Source: Thermoleophilaceae bacterium (GTDB lineage: Bacteria > Actinomycetota > Thermoleophilia > Solirubrobacterales > Thermoleophilaceae). Taken from it: a stretch of 16,922 bases of DNA. Positions within the stretch are counted from its first letter, which is position 1. The number at the start of each line of letters is the position of its first letter. Positions 5,835 through 12,924 of this stretch are shown piece after piece. Both the position numbers and the translations under genes were made by a program. The notes under the pieces are model-generated. The model saw only the letters and a program-made list of their open reading frames with translations, was not told the origin of the DNA and ran no database searches. The stretch spans positions 1-16,922 of the forward strand of contig JACCSF010000249.1 of assembly GCA_013813135.1 (NCBI GenBank). The letters are read 5' to 3'.

Positions 5835-7513
5835 AACTCCGCGGCCGCCTGCACGGCACCGTCGAGCGGCAGCGAACGCTGCTCCTGGCCGCGCCTGACC
5901 TGGGCGTCGACCTGGCCCGCCTCGACCCCCCGCTTTCCGACCGTGAGCCGTAGCGGGCAGCCGAGCAGCTCGGCGTCGGCGAACTTCTCGCCGGCGCTGC
6001 CCTCGCGATCGTCGTAGAGCACGTCGAAGCCGTCGGCGCGCAGGTCCTCGTAGAGGCGGTCAGCCACCGAGCGCGCTTCCTCCCCTTCCTTGCCGAGCGT
6101 GATCAGCTCCAGGTCGAAGGGGGCCAGCGCGCGCGGCCAGGCGATGCCCTGCTCGTCGTGGTACTGCTCGATCGCGGCGGCGAGGATGCGCGCCGGGCCG
6201 ATCCCGTACGAGCCCATCACGATCGGTTGCTCCTTGCCCTGTTCGTCCAGGTAGCGCGCCCCGAGCGGCTCTGAGTAGCGCGTGCCGAGCTTGAAGATGT
6301 TGGCCACCTCGATCGCCGGCTCGATCCGGATCTCGCCGCCGTTCGGGCAGCGGTCGCCGGGCTCTACGCGGCGTATGTCCGCCCAGGTCGCCTCGAAATC
6401 GCGCCCCGGCTGCACGCCGCGCAAATGCAGGTCGCGGGCGTTGGCGCCGGTCACGAGCCCCTGCAGGCCGCGCAGCGCGTCGTCGGCGACCACGCCCACC
6501 TTCGCTGCGACCGGACCGATGTAGCCAGGCTCGGTGCCGAACAGCTCGCGCACCTCGTCGCCCTCGGCGGGCCGGAAGGGCGCTCCCAGCGCGTTCTGCA
6601 GCTTGATCTCGTTGAGACGGTGATCGCCGCGCACCAGCGCCAGGACCGGGCCGCGGCCCTCGACCACGACCGGCAGCGCCTTGATGAGCGCCCCCGCCGG
6701 CACGCGGAGCATCGAGGCGACCGCGTCGATGGTGGTCGCCCCGGGCGTTTCGACCGGCTCGGGAGCGTCGAGCGGCTGCGGCAGCGCGTCGACGGGCTGC
6801 GCAGTGGCGCTCGCCACCTCCACGTTCGCCGCGTAGCCCGACTCCGACAGCGCGACCTCGTTCTCGCCCGCGGCGCAGGGCGCCATGTACTCGTCCGCGC
6901 CCGAGCCGCCCATCATCCCCACGTCGGCCTCGACGCGGTACCACTCGAGGCCGCTGCGGTCGAAGATCGCGTCGTAGGCCTTGATATGCAACCGGTAGGA
7001 CTCGTCGAGGCCCTGTTCGTCGCGGTCGAACGAGTAGGAGTCCTTCATGATGAACTCGCGCGTGCGCAGAACCCCCGCCCGCGGGCGCGGCTCGTCGCGC
7101 TCCTTGATCTGGAAGTGGTAGAGCAGTTTCGGGAGGTCGCGGTAGGAGCGGATCTCGCGCGACGCGTGGAGGGTGATGACCTCCTCGTGCGTCATCGCCA
7201 GCACGAGGTCCGCTCCGCGCCGGTCCTGCAGCTTGAACAGCTCGTCGATTTCGTAGCGGCCCGTCTTCTTCCACGGCTCGGCCGGCTGCAGCACCGGCAT
7301 CAGCATCTCGCACGCGCCGATCGCGTCGAGCTCCTCGCGCACGATCTGCTCGACCTTGCGGTGGGCGCGCCATCCTGCCGGCAGCCACGTCCACAGGCCG
7401 GCTCCAACCTGGCGGGCCAGGCCGGCGCGCACGAGCAGGCGATGGGAGGCCGCCTCGGCGTCGGCGGGATCCTCGCGCGTGGTGGGCAGGAAGTAGCGGG
7501 AGAGGCGAGTCAC
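5816..7513 (-). CDS. proS: prolyl-tRNA synthetase, bacterial type with editing insertion
   Basis: 565 residues from a GTG at 7513. Charges tRNA-Pro with proline. The start is chosen because VTRLSRYFLPTTREDPADAE aligns with the beginning of bacterial ProS; a GTG at 7540 would add nine residues without family support. Class II motifs are present: motif 1 around 45-75, motif 2 at about 142-154 (PRPRAGVLRTREF), motif 3 at about 434-444 (GSYGIGPARIL). The editing domain (INS) lies between motifs 2 and 3 at about 225-400 and keeps the key Lys in LIKALPV (residue 278), so removal of mischarged alanine is expected. The anticodon-binding domain forms the C-terminus (about 465-565). Length matches the E. 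coli type (572). The 3' end overlaps pgsA by 19 bases. A TATAGT box nine bases before the GTG suggests its own, possibly leaderless, transcript. Confidence 0.96.
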   Translation of the reverse strand: MTRLSRYFLPTTREDPADAEAASHRLLVRAGLARQVGAGLWTWLPAGWRAHRKVEQIVREELDAIGACEMLMPVLQPAEPWKKTGRYEIDELFKLQDRRGADLVLAMTHEEVITLHASREIRSYRDLPKLLYHFQIKERDEPRPRAGVLRTREFIMKDSYSFDRDEQGLDESYRLHIKAYDAIFDRSGLEWYRVEADVGMMGGSGADEYMAPCAAGENEVALSESGYAANVEVASATAQPVDALPQPLDAPEPVETPGATTIDAVASMLRVPAGALIKALPVVVEGRGPVLALVRGDHRLNEIKLQNALGAPFRPAEGDEVRELFGTEPGYIGPVAAKVGVVADDALRGLQGLVTGANARDLHLRGVQPGRDFEATWADIRRVEPGDRCPNGGEIRIEPAIEVANIFKLGTRYSEPLGARYLDEQGKEQPIVMGSYGIGPARILAAAIEQYHDEQGIAWPRALAPFDLELITLGKEGEEARSVADRLYEDLRADGFDVLYDDREGSAGEKFADAELLGCPLRLTVGKRGVEAGQVDAQVRRGQEQRSLPLDGAVQAAAELWSSLP

Positions 7514-7522
7514 CGGGGGGCG

Positions 7523-7528
7523 ACTATA
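7523..7528 (-). promoter_or_regulatory. candidate -10 box upstream of proS
   Basis: Minus-strand TATAGT (five of six consensus bases), ending nine bases before the GTG at 7513. With normal spacing, transcription would begin within a few bases of the start codon, giving a leaderless or near-leaderless mRNA, which is common in actinobacteria. No Shine-Dalgarno is seen in front of this GTG, which agrees. No good -35 hexamer is visible. The box lies in the ispG-proS gap. Confidence 0.35.
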
Positions 7529-7598
7529 ACCCGGTCGCACTCAAAATCCGGCGCGCGTTTGCCGCCTATTTCGCCGTCAACGTACGGTTCGTGAGCTG

Positions 7599-7617
7599 CG
7601 CGCGCTCTAAGCGCGCG
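7599..7617 (-). terminator. perfect 8-bp hairpin with the ispG stop codon in its loop (possible terminator)
   Basis: CGCGCGCT and AGCGCGCG form a perfect 8-base stem around a 3-base loop, and that loop is exactly the ispG stop codon (7607-7609). The stem is nearly all G-C. There is no T run after it on the minus strand, so it is not a textbook Rho-independent terminator, though U-poor hairpins are often proposed as terminators in high-GC actinobacteria. It could also slow ribosomes at the stop. Confidence 0.4.
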
Positions 7618-8902
7618 AGAAGCGGCGGCCCTCGGTGGGGCTTGCCGCCTCGTCCAGCTCGATGCGCTTGGCCTTCGGCGCTCCGGCCATCGGCAGCGCC
7701 TGGCCCTCGGTGAGCGCCTGGTTCGCGGCCGCCGCGGCCTCCATGGCCGCCAGCCGCTCCGGCGTCAGCTCGCCCGCGTTCTCCTCTTCGATGAGCTCGA
7801 GCCAGGCGGCGCCCTCGGCGGCCTTGTTCTCGTCCACGACCACGCGGCCGACGCTCAGGGACTTGTCGATCTCCGCGAACAGCTCATCCACCAGCCGGTC
7901 CTGGGGCACCTTCCGGAGCGGCTTGCCGTGGGCGAAGATCAGGCCCTCGTTCTTGGCGCCCGTGATGCCGAAGTCGGCGTGCGACGCCTCGCCGATGCCG
8001 TTCACCGCGCAGCCCAGGACCGCGACCTCGATCGGGTCGTCGTAGGCGCGCAGGCGCTCCTCGATGTCGGCCACGACGGTGTCCATGTCGAACTGCAGGC
8101 GGCCGCATGTGGGGCACGCGATCAGCACCGGCCCGCGCTCGCGCAGCTTCAATGCCTTGAGGATCTCCCAGGCCACCTTGACCTCCTCCTCCGCGTGGAA
8201 GGTGGAGAGCGAGATGCGGATCGTGTCCCCTACGCCGTCCGCCAGCAGCGTCCCGAGGCCGACGGCGGACTTGAGCGAACCCGACCACTTCGTGCCCGCC
8301 TCGGTGATGCCGAGGTGGAGCGGGTTGTCGATCTTCTGCGAGAGCAGGCGGTTGGAGGCGATCGTGTTCGGCACGTTGGTCGACTTGATCGAGACCTTGA
8401 AGTCCTGGAAGTCGAGCTTGTCCATCAGCTCGACGTGCTCGATGGCGGCGGCCACAAGCGCCTCCACGGGGCTCTCTCGCTCGAGCTCGTGCAGGTGCTT
8501 CGGCAGCGACCCGGAGTTCACGCCGATGCGCAGGGGCACGCTTGCCGCGCGCGCCTTCTCGACCACCTCGCCGGTCTTCTCGTGACCGCCGATGTTGCCC
8601 GGGTTGATGCGGACGCAGTGCGCCCCGGCGTCGATCGCCTTCAGCGCCAGGGTGTGGTTGAAGTGGATGTCGGCGATCACCGGGATCGGCGACTCGACCA
8701 CGATCCGCTCCAGGGCGCGCACGTCGTCGTCGCGCGGCACGGCGCAGCGCACCAGATCGCCGCCGGCCTCGGCGATCGCGTGGATCTGGCGCATGGTCGC
8801 CTCGTAGTCCGCGGTCTCCGTCTTCGTCATCGACTGGACCGCGACGGGCGCCCCGCCGCCGATCTTCACCCCGCCCACGTCGATCTGCCGCTTGGAGGCC
8901 AT
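7607..8902 (-). CDS. ispG: 4-hydroxy-3-methylbut-2-enyl diphosphate synthase (IspG/GcpE) with C-terminal extension
   Basis: 431 residues from the ATG at 8902. Iron-sulfur enzyme of the MEP isoprenoid pathway, converting MEcPP to HMBPP. The N-terminal TIM barrel starts MASKRQIDVGGVKIGGGAPV and AVQSMTKTET, with VRINPGNIG at 97-105 and IGVNSGSL at 126-133. The 4Fe-4S ligands are Cys263, Cys266 (CPTCG), Cys298 (GCAVNGIGE) and Glu305, spaced as in E. coli IspG. The family fold ends near residue 355; about 75 further residues follow, Glu/Ala-rich and ending in ASPTEGRRFSRA. The open frame continues upstream of 8902 through the ligase gene, but that stretch is antisense-frame noise in low-complexity Arg/Gly/Ala; family alignment fixes the start at 8902, 14 bases after the ligase stop. 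Together with dxr and rseP it forms the usual actinobacterial cluster, here interrupted by a ligase gene. Confidence 0.96.
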   Translation of the reverse strand: MASKRQIDVGGVKIGGGAPVAVQSMTKTETADYEATMRQIHAIAEAGGDLVRCAVPRDDDVRALERIVVESPIPVIADIHFNHTLALKAIDAGAHCVRINPGNIGGHEKTGEVVEKARAASVPLRIGVNSGSLPKHLHELERESPVEALVAAAIEHVELMDKLDFQDFKVSIKSTNVPNTIASNRLLSQKIDNPLHLGITEAGTKWSGSLKSAVGLGTLLADGVGDTIRISLSTFHAEEEVKVAWEILKALKLRERGPVLIACPTCGRLQFDMDTVVADIEERLRAYDDPIEVAVLGCAVNGIGEASHADFGITGAKNEGLIFAHGKPLRKVPQDRLVDELFAEIDKSLSVGRVVVDENKAAEGAAWLELIEEENAGELTPERLAAMEAAAAANQALTEGQALPMAGAPKAKRIELDEAASPTEGRRFSRA

Positions 8903-8916
8903 GGCCCCAAGGGTAT

Positions 8917-10665
8917 CTAGGCGTACAGCGCCTCGATCTCCTTCTCGTACTTCTGGTGGATCGGCTTGCGCTTGAGCTTCATCGTGGGCGTCAGCTCGTC
9001 GCCGCCGGGCTCCCACTCGGCGGGGAGCACCTTGTACCGCTTGATCTGCTCCACGCGGGCCATTTGCTCGTTGGCCGCGTTCACGCCGCGCTCCACCTCG
9101 GCCAGCACCCCGTCCTCTCCGTGCTGCTGCGCGAAGGCGGGCGCCACGTCGGGGTCGAGGGTGATCAGGGCCACGTTGTAGGGGCGCATGTCGCCGATCG
9201 CGATCACCTGGCCGATTACCGGGCTGCTCGCCTTCACCCTGGCCTCGATGTTGGCCGGCGACATGTTCTTGCCGCCCGCGCTGATGATCAGCTCCTTCTT
9301 GCGGTCGACGATCTTCAGGTAGCCGTCCCCGTCGAACTCGCCCACGTCGCCCGTGTGCAGCCAGCCCTCGTCGTCGATCGCCTCGCGCGTCTGGTCCGGC
9401 TGGTTGCGGTAGCCGCTCGTGACCACCGCGCCGCGGATCAGCACCTCGCCGTCCTCGGCTAGCTTGATCTCGACGCCGGGAGAAACCGGCCCAACGGTGC
9501 CGATCTTGATCCGGTCGGGCGGGTTGCACGTGCCGTACCCGGTGGTCTCGGACATGCCCCACAGCTCGGCAAGCGGCACGCCGATGGCGTGGAAGAACTC
9601 GATCACCTCGCGCGGCGTCGGGGCCGCGCCCACGTTGATCGACTCGATCTGGTCGAGCCCGAGCCGCTTGCGGAGCTTGGACAGCACCAGCTCGTCCGCC
9701 TTGGCGTGCTCTGCCAGCAGCTCCTCGGGGACCGCCTCCCCGGCCTGCTCCAGCCTGACCTTGCGCAGCCCCACGTCGAGCGCCCACCGCGTCGCCTGCT
9801 TGCGCGCCTCGTCCTGCTCGGCCTCGACGCCCGCCTCGATGGCGGCCTTGAGCTTCTCGAAGATGCGCGGCACCGCGAAGAACCACGTCGGCCTGACCTC
9901 GGGCAGGTAGGCCACCACCTGGCGCGGATCGGGGCACGCCGTGGTGGTGAAGCCGAGCAGCATCGGCAGGTAGTGCGAGCAGGCCCGCTCGGCGATGTGG
10001 GCCATCGGCAGCCAGGACACAACCCGGCCGTCGCTCGGAAACGCGATCACCTCGTCGAAGCCCCGCACCGCCGCGATCAGGTTCGAGTGCGTCAGCTGCA
10101 CGCCCTTGGGCGGGCCGGTGGTGCCCGACGTGTAGATCAGCGTGAGGATGTCGTCGGGCTGGGCGGCGCGCCAGGCCGCATCGAAGTCAAAGCCCTCGGG
10201 GGCGTGCGACTCGACGTCGATGCCGTCCTCGTCGTCCACGACGATCAGGTGCTCGATCCCTTCGAGCCCCCGCACGCGGTCCAGGAACGCCTTCTCGGTG
10301 ACCAGGATGCGTGCCTCGGCGTCCTGCAACTGGTACTGGATCTGCTCGGGCGCGTAGCTGTTGTAGATCGAGAAGGGGGTGGCGCCCAGGTGCAGGGCGG
10401 CGGTGTCGAACCAGTGGAACTCCGGGCGGTTCGTGAGCATGATCCCCATGCTCGAGCCGCGCTCGAGGCCGAGCCCCGCCAGGCCGGCCGCGACGCGGCG
10501 CACCCTGTCGGCGTAGTCGCGCCAGGTGATCGCGAACTCGTCCTCCTTGAGGCGCAGGGCTGGGCGATCGGGATTAGCCGCTGCCGTGAGCTGGAAGGCC
10601 TCCGCGACGGTGGACGCGTCGAGGCCCGCCGGGCGCTCAGAGCGGTGTGCGCTGCTGACCGTCAT
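8917..10665 (-). CDS. AMP-dependent long-chain fatty acid--CoA ligase (FadD-like)
   Basis: 582 residues from the ATG at 10665. ANL-superfamily adenylating enzyme: activates a carboxylic acid, most likely a fatty acid, with ATP and then transfers it to CoA. Motifs in order: the phosphate-binding loop YTSGTTGPPKG (178-188), WLPMAHIAER (218-227) typical of long-chain ligases, the adenine motif WGMSETTGYG (369-378), GWLHTGD (434-440), the hinge DRKKELIISAGGKN (454-467), and the C-terminal catalytic Lys region LTPTMKLKR (558-566). This set resembles the FadD15-type group of actinobacterial long-chain acyl-CoA synthetases. It has no signal peptide. It lies 51 bases after rseP, separated by a hairpin, and 14 bases before ispG, so it probably shares a transcript with ispG. 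Chain-length preference cannot be read from sequence. Its product, acyl-CoA, could feed lipid synthesis along with pgsA and the AGPS-like enzyme (inference). Confidence 0.93.
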   Translation of the reverse strand: MTVSSAHRSERPAGLDASTVAEAFQLTAAANPDRPALRLKEDEFAITWRDYADRVRRVAAGLAGLGLERGSSMGIMLTNRPEFHWFDTAALHLGATPFSIYNSYAPEQIQYQLQDAEARILVTEKAFLDRVRGLEGIEHLIVVDDEDGIDVESHAPEGFDFDAAWRAAQPDDILTLIYTSGTTGPPKGVQLTHSNLIAAVRGFDEVIAFPSDGRVVSWLPMAHIAERACSHYLPMLLGFTTTACPDPRQVVAYLPEVRPTWFFAVPRIFEKLKAAIEAGVEAEQDEARKQATRWALDVGLRKVRLEQAGEAVPEELLAEHAKADELVLSKLRKRLGLDQIESINVGAAPTPREVIEFFHAIGVPLAELWGMSETTGYGTCNPPDRIKIGTVGPVSPGVEIKLAEDGEVLIRGAVVTSGYRNQPDQTREAIDDEGWLHTGDVGEFDGDGYLKIVDRKKELIISAGGKNMSPANIEARVKASSPVIGQVIAIGDMRPYNVALITLDPDVAPAFAQQHGEDGVLAEVERGVNAANEQMARVEQIKRYKVLPAEWEPGGDELTPTMKLKRKPIHQKYEKEIEALYA

Positions 10666-10671
10666 GCGCGG

Positions 10672-10677
10672 AATCTA
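10672..10677 (-). promoter_or_regulatory. weak -10 candidate upstream of the acyl-CoA ligase
   Basis: Minus-strand TAGATT (four of six consensus bases), six bases before the ATG at 10665. A TTGGCC sequence 18 bases further upstream could act as a -35 element, but it overlaps the hairpin at 10690-10710. No Shine-Dalgarno precedes the ATG, so a leaderless transcript is possible. Tentative. Confidence 0.2.
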
Positions 10678-10689
10678 ACCGAACGCTGC

Positions 10690-10710
10690 GCAGCCGGCCA
10701 AGCCGGCTGC
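10690..10710 (-). terminator. hairpin after rseP, likely transcription terminator or attenuator
   Basis: GCAGCCGGC and GCCGGCTGC form a perfect 9-base stem with a 3-base loop, beginning seven bases after the rseP stop. There is no clear T run downstream on the minus strand (GCAGCGTTCGGTT follows). Its place between two genes in an otherwise tightly packed run supports a termination or RNA-processing role. Confidence 0.5.
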
Positions 10711-10716
10711 TTGCGC

Positions 10717-11793
10717 CTAACGCACTTGGAAGCCCTCGCCCGTGAGCCTGTCGATGTCGTTCGAGAGCCCGATCAGGAAGATCAGGATCACGAGCATGAA
10801 CCCGACCACGCTGGCCCGCTCCATCACGGAGATCGGCACCGGCTTGCGCCTCACCTTCTCCACGATCGCCCAGAAGATGTGGCCGCCGTCGAGCGGCAGG
10901 AACGGGAACAGGTTCACGATCGCCAGGGAGAGCGAGATCAGCGCGAGGATGCCGATCACGTCCGCGAACTGGTTGAGGATCGTCTGGCGCGTGGCCTCGT
11001 ATGAGCCCACGACCCCTGAGATCTCCTTGCGCTGCTCCGGGTTGATCAGGCGTGCGGGCAGCTCGAGCGTCGCCTTGGTGAAGAACCAGTACCGGTCCGT
11101 GGTGAGGTCGAGCGCCGAACCGAACGAGAGGTCGTCGCGCTTGTCCGTGGAGCCGTACTGGAAGCCGACGCGGGTGCGCTTGGCCTGCGGGTCGTAGATC
11201 GGGGTGATCTCGATCTGGCGCCGCGTCCCGTCGCGCACGACGGTGAGCTGCGCCGGGGTCTCCGCCTTGCAGCCGGCCCTGGGCGGGCGCTCGGCGCAAC
11301 GGTGGGCGGAGATGCGCTCCGTCAGCTTGTCCGGCTCGACGCGCCGGCCGTCGACGGCCACGATCTTGTCGTCGACGCGCAGCTGGCCCGCGGCCGGGTA
11401 GTTCTTCTCGACGGCGGCGACGCCCGTCTCGTACGGGCCCACCGCGAAGTAGAAGACGAACAGCAGCACGAAGGCGAGGACGAGGTTCACCGCGGGCCCG
11501 GCGCTGATCACGACGATCCGCTTCCAGACCGGCTGGGCGTGGTACGCGCGGTCGCGAACCTCCTCGGGCAGATCCTCCGAGGGGTTCATCCCGCTGATCT
11601 TCACGTAGCCGCCCGCCGGGATCGCGCCGATCGCGTACTCGGTCTCCCCCACCTTCTTGCTCAGCAGCGTCGGCGGGAAGAACAGCGAGAACTTCTCCAC
11701 GCGCATCCCCACCGCCTTGGCCGCGGTGAAGTGGCCCAGCTCGTGCAGGATCACCAGCAGCGCGAAGCCGATGAAGGCGAGCACCCAGCTCAC
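10717..11793 (-). CDS. rseP: RIP metalloprotease, site-2 protease (RseP/Rip1 family)
   Basis: 358 residues from a GTG at 11793. Membrane-embedded zinc protease that makes the second cut in regulated intramembrane proteolysis, releasing sigma factors from membrane anti-sigma factors. The zinc site HELGH is at 17-21 in the first membrane helix, and the third ligand is Asp302 in NLFPFLPLDGGH. A GIGxIPAGGYVKI-like segment (AIGAIPAGGYVKI, 54-66) is typical. A single PDZ domain lies at about 120-200 between the second and third membrane helices; it contains two cysteines (166 and 175) that may pair outside the cytoplasm. A hydrophobic helix closes the protein (about 328-345). The start overlaps the dxr stop (GTGA), so the two are coupled. 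The mycobacterial homologue Rip1 cleaves RskA-type anti-sigma factors (established); an RskA-like protein is encoded at the left end of this window. Confidence 0.95.
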   Translation of the reverse strand: MSWVLAFIGFALLVILHELGHFTAAKAVGMRVEKFSLFFPPTLLSKKVGETEYAIGAIPAGGYVKISGMNPSEDLPEEVRDRAYHAQPVWKRIVVISAGPAVNLVLAFVLLFVFYFAVGPYETGVAAVEKNYPAAGQLRVDDKIVAVDGRRVEPDKLTERISAHRCAERPPRAGCKAETPAQLTVVRDGTRRQIEITPIYDPQAKRTRVGFQYGSTDKRDDLSFGSALDLTTDRYWFFTKATLELPARLINPEQRKEISGVVGSYEATRQTILNQFADVIGILALISLSLAIVNLFPFLPLDGGHIFWAIVEKVRRKPVPISVMERASVVGFMLVILIFLIGLSNDIDRLTGEGFQVR

Positions 11794-12914
11794 GCGGCCA
11801 CCGCCCTGGCAACCTCGCGCGCCTGGGTGTCGGCCTCGTAGAGGTCGCTGAAGTGGCGCACCGCCTTGGCCGGCAGCTCTTCCAAGGTCGACTCGATCAC
11901 CCGCGCGATGCCGGTGAACGACAGGTCGCCGCGCAGGAACGCGTGCACCGCCACCTCGTTGGCAGCGTTCAGCACGCAGGGCGCCGTACCCCCGGCGGCC
12001 GCCGCCTCGCGGGCCAGCCGCAGGCAGGCGAACGCGCCGGTGTCCGGCGCCTCGAAGGTGAGCCGGCCGAGCTCGACGAGGTCGAGGTGTGGCACGGGCA
12101 CGTCGGCGCGGTCGGGGTGGTGGAGCGCATAGGAGATCGGCACGCGCATATCCGGGTATCCGAGGTGGGCCAGCGAAGCACCGTCGTTGAGCTGCACCAG
12201 CGCATGTACGATCGACTGCGGGTGCACGACCACGTCGAGCCGCTCGTACGGCACGCCGAACAGGTGGTGGGCCTCGATCAGCTCGAGGCCCTTGTTCATC
12301 AGGGTGGCCGAGTCGATCGTGATCTTGCCGCCCATGTCCCAGGTGGGGTGCGCGAGGGCCTCCTCGCGCGTGACTGCGTCCAGGTCGGTGCGGCCGCGGA
12401 AGGGGCCGCCGCTGGCCGTCAGGACGAGCCTGTCGACCGTGCCCGGCCGCCGGCCCTCGAGCAGCTGGAACAGCGCGGAGTGCTCGGAGTCGACCGGGAT
12501 CAGCTGCGCTCCGGTGGCCTCGGCCAGCGCCGTGACCAGCTCTCCGCCCACGACCAGGCTCTCCTTGTTGGCCAGTGCCAGGTCGATGCCCTCGCCCAGC
12601 GTGGCCACCGTCGGCCCGAGCCCCGCGGACCCGACCAGCGCGTTCAGAACGAGGTCGCAGTCGGTGTCCGTGATCAGCTCGACGAGGCCCTCGGCGCCCG
12701 CCAGCACCGAGGCGTGCTCGGCGGCGCGGGCCGCGGCGTCCGGGTCCGCGAGCGCGATGCGCTCGACGCCGAAGCGGCGGGCCTGCTCCAGCAGCAGCTC
12801 CCAGCTGGACGCGGCGGCCAGCCCGACCACCTCGAGCCCGTCGCTGCCCTCGACCACGTCGAGCGCCTGGGTGCCGATCGAGCCCGTGGACCCGACGATG
12901 ACGATTCTGCGCAC
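11790..12914 (-). CDS. dxr: 1-deoxy-D-xylulose 5-phosphate reductoisomerase
   Basis: 374 residues from a GTG at 12914. Second step of the MEP isoprenoid pathway: rearranges and reduces DXP to MEP with NADPH and a divalent metal. The NADPH-binding loop GSTGSIG is at 8-14. Metal ligands Asp142 and Glu144 (PVDSEHSA) and Glu211 (NKGLE) are all present, along with TASGGPFR (167-173), HPTWDMGGKITIDSATLMNK (189-208) and VHPQSIVHALV (230-240). Length is normal for the family. It starts ten bases after the stop of the GGDEF gene and ends in a 4-base overlap with rseP, so the three are very likely one transcript. Confidence 0.97.
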   Translation of the reverse strand: MRRIVIVGSTGSIGTQALDVVEGSDGLEVVGLAAASSWELLLEQARRFGVERIALADPDAAARAAEHASVLAGAEGLVELITDTDCDLVLNALVGSAGLGPTVATLGEGIDLALANKESLVVGGELVTALAEATGAQLIPVDSEHSALFQLLEGRRPGTVDRLVLTASGGPFRGRTDLDAVTREEALAHPTWDMGGKITIDSATLMNKGLELIEAHHLFGVPYERLDVVVHPQSIVHALVQLNDGASLAHLGYPDMRVPISYALHHPDRADVPVPHLDLVELGRLTFEAPDTGAFACLRLAREAAAAGGTAPCVLNAANEVAVHAFLRGDLSFTGIARVIESTLEELPAKAVRHFSDLYEADTQAREVARAVAA

Positions 12915-12924
12915 CCGGCTCAGT

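Noticed and set aside
7514..7540. A nine-residue longer start for ProS (GTG 7540).
   Set aside because: The extra residues have no family support, and the TATAGT box lies within them; GTG 7513 aligns with known ProS starts.
8903..9937. A 776-residue open frame in which ispG appears to have a 345-residue Arg/Gly-rich N-terminal extension.
   Set aside because: The extension is read out of frame through the acyl-CoA ligase gene, has low-complexity composition and no family match; IspG homologues begin at the ATG at 8902.
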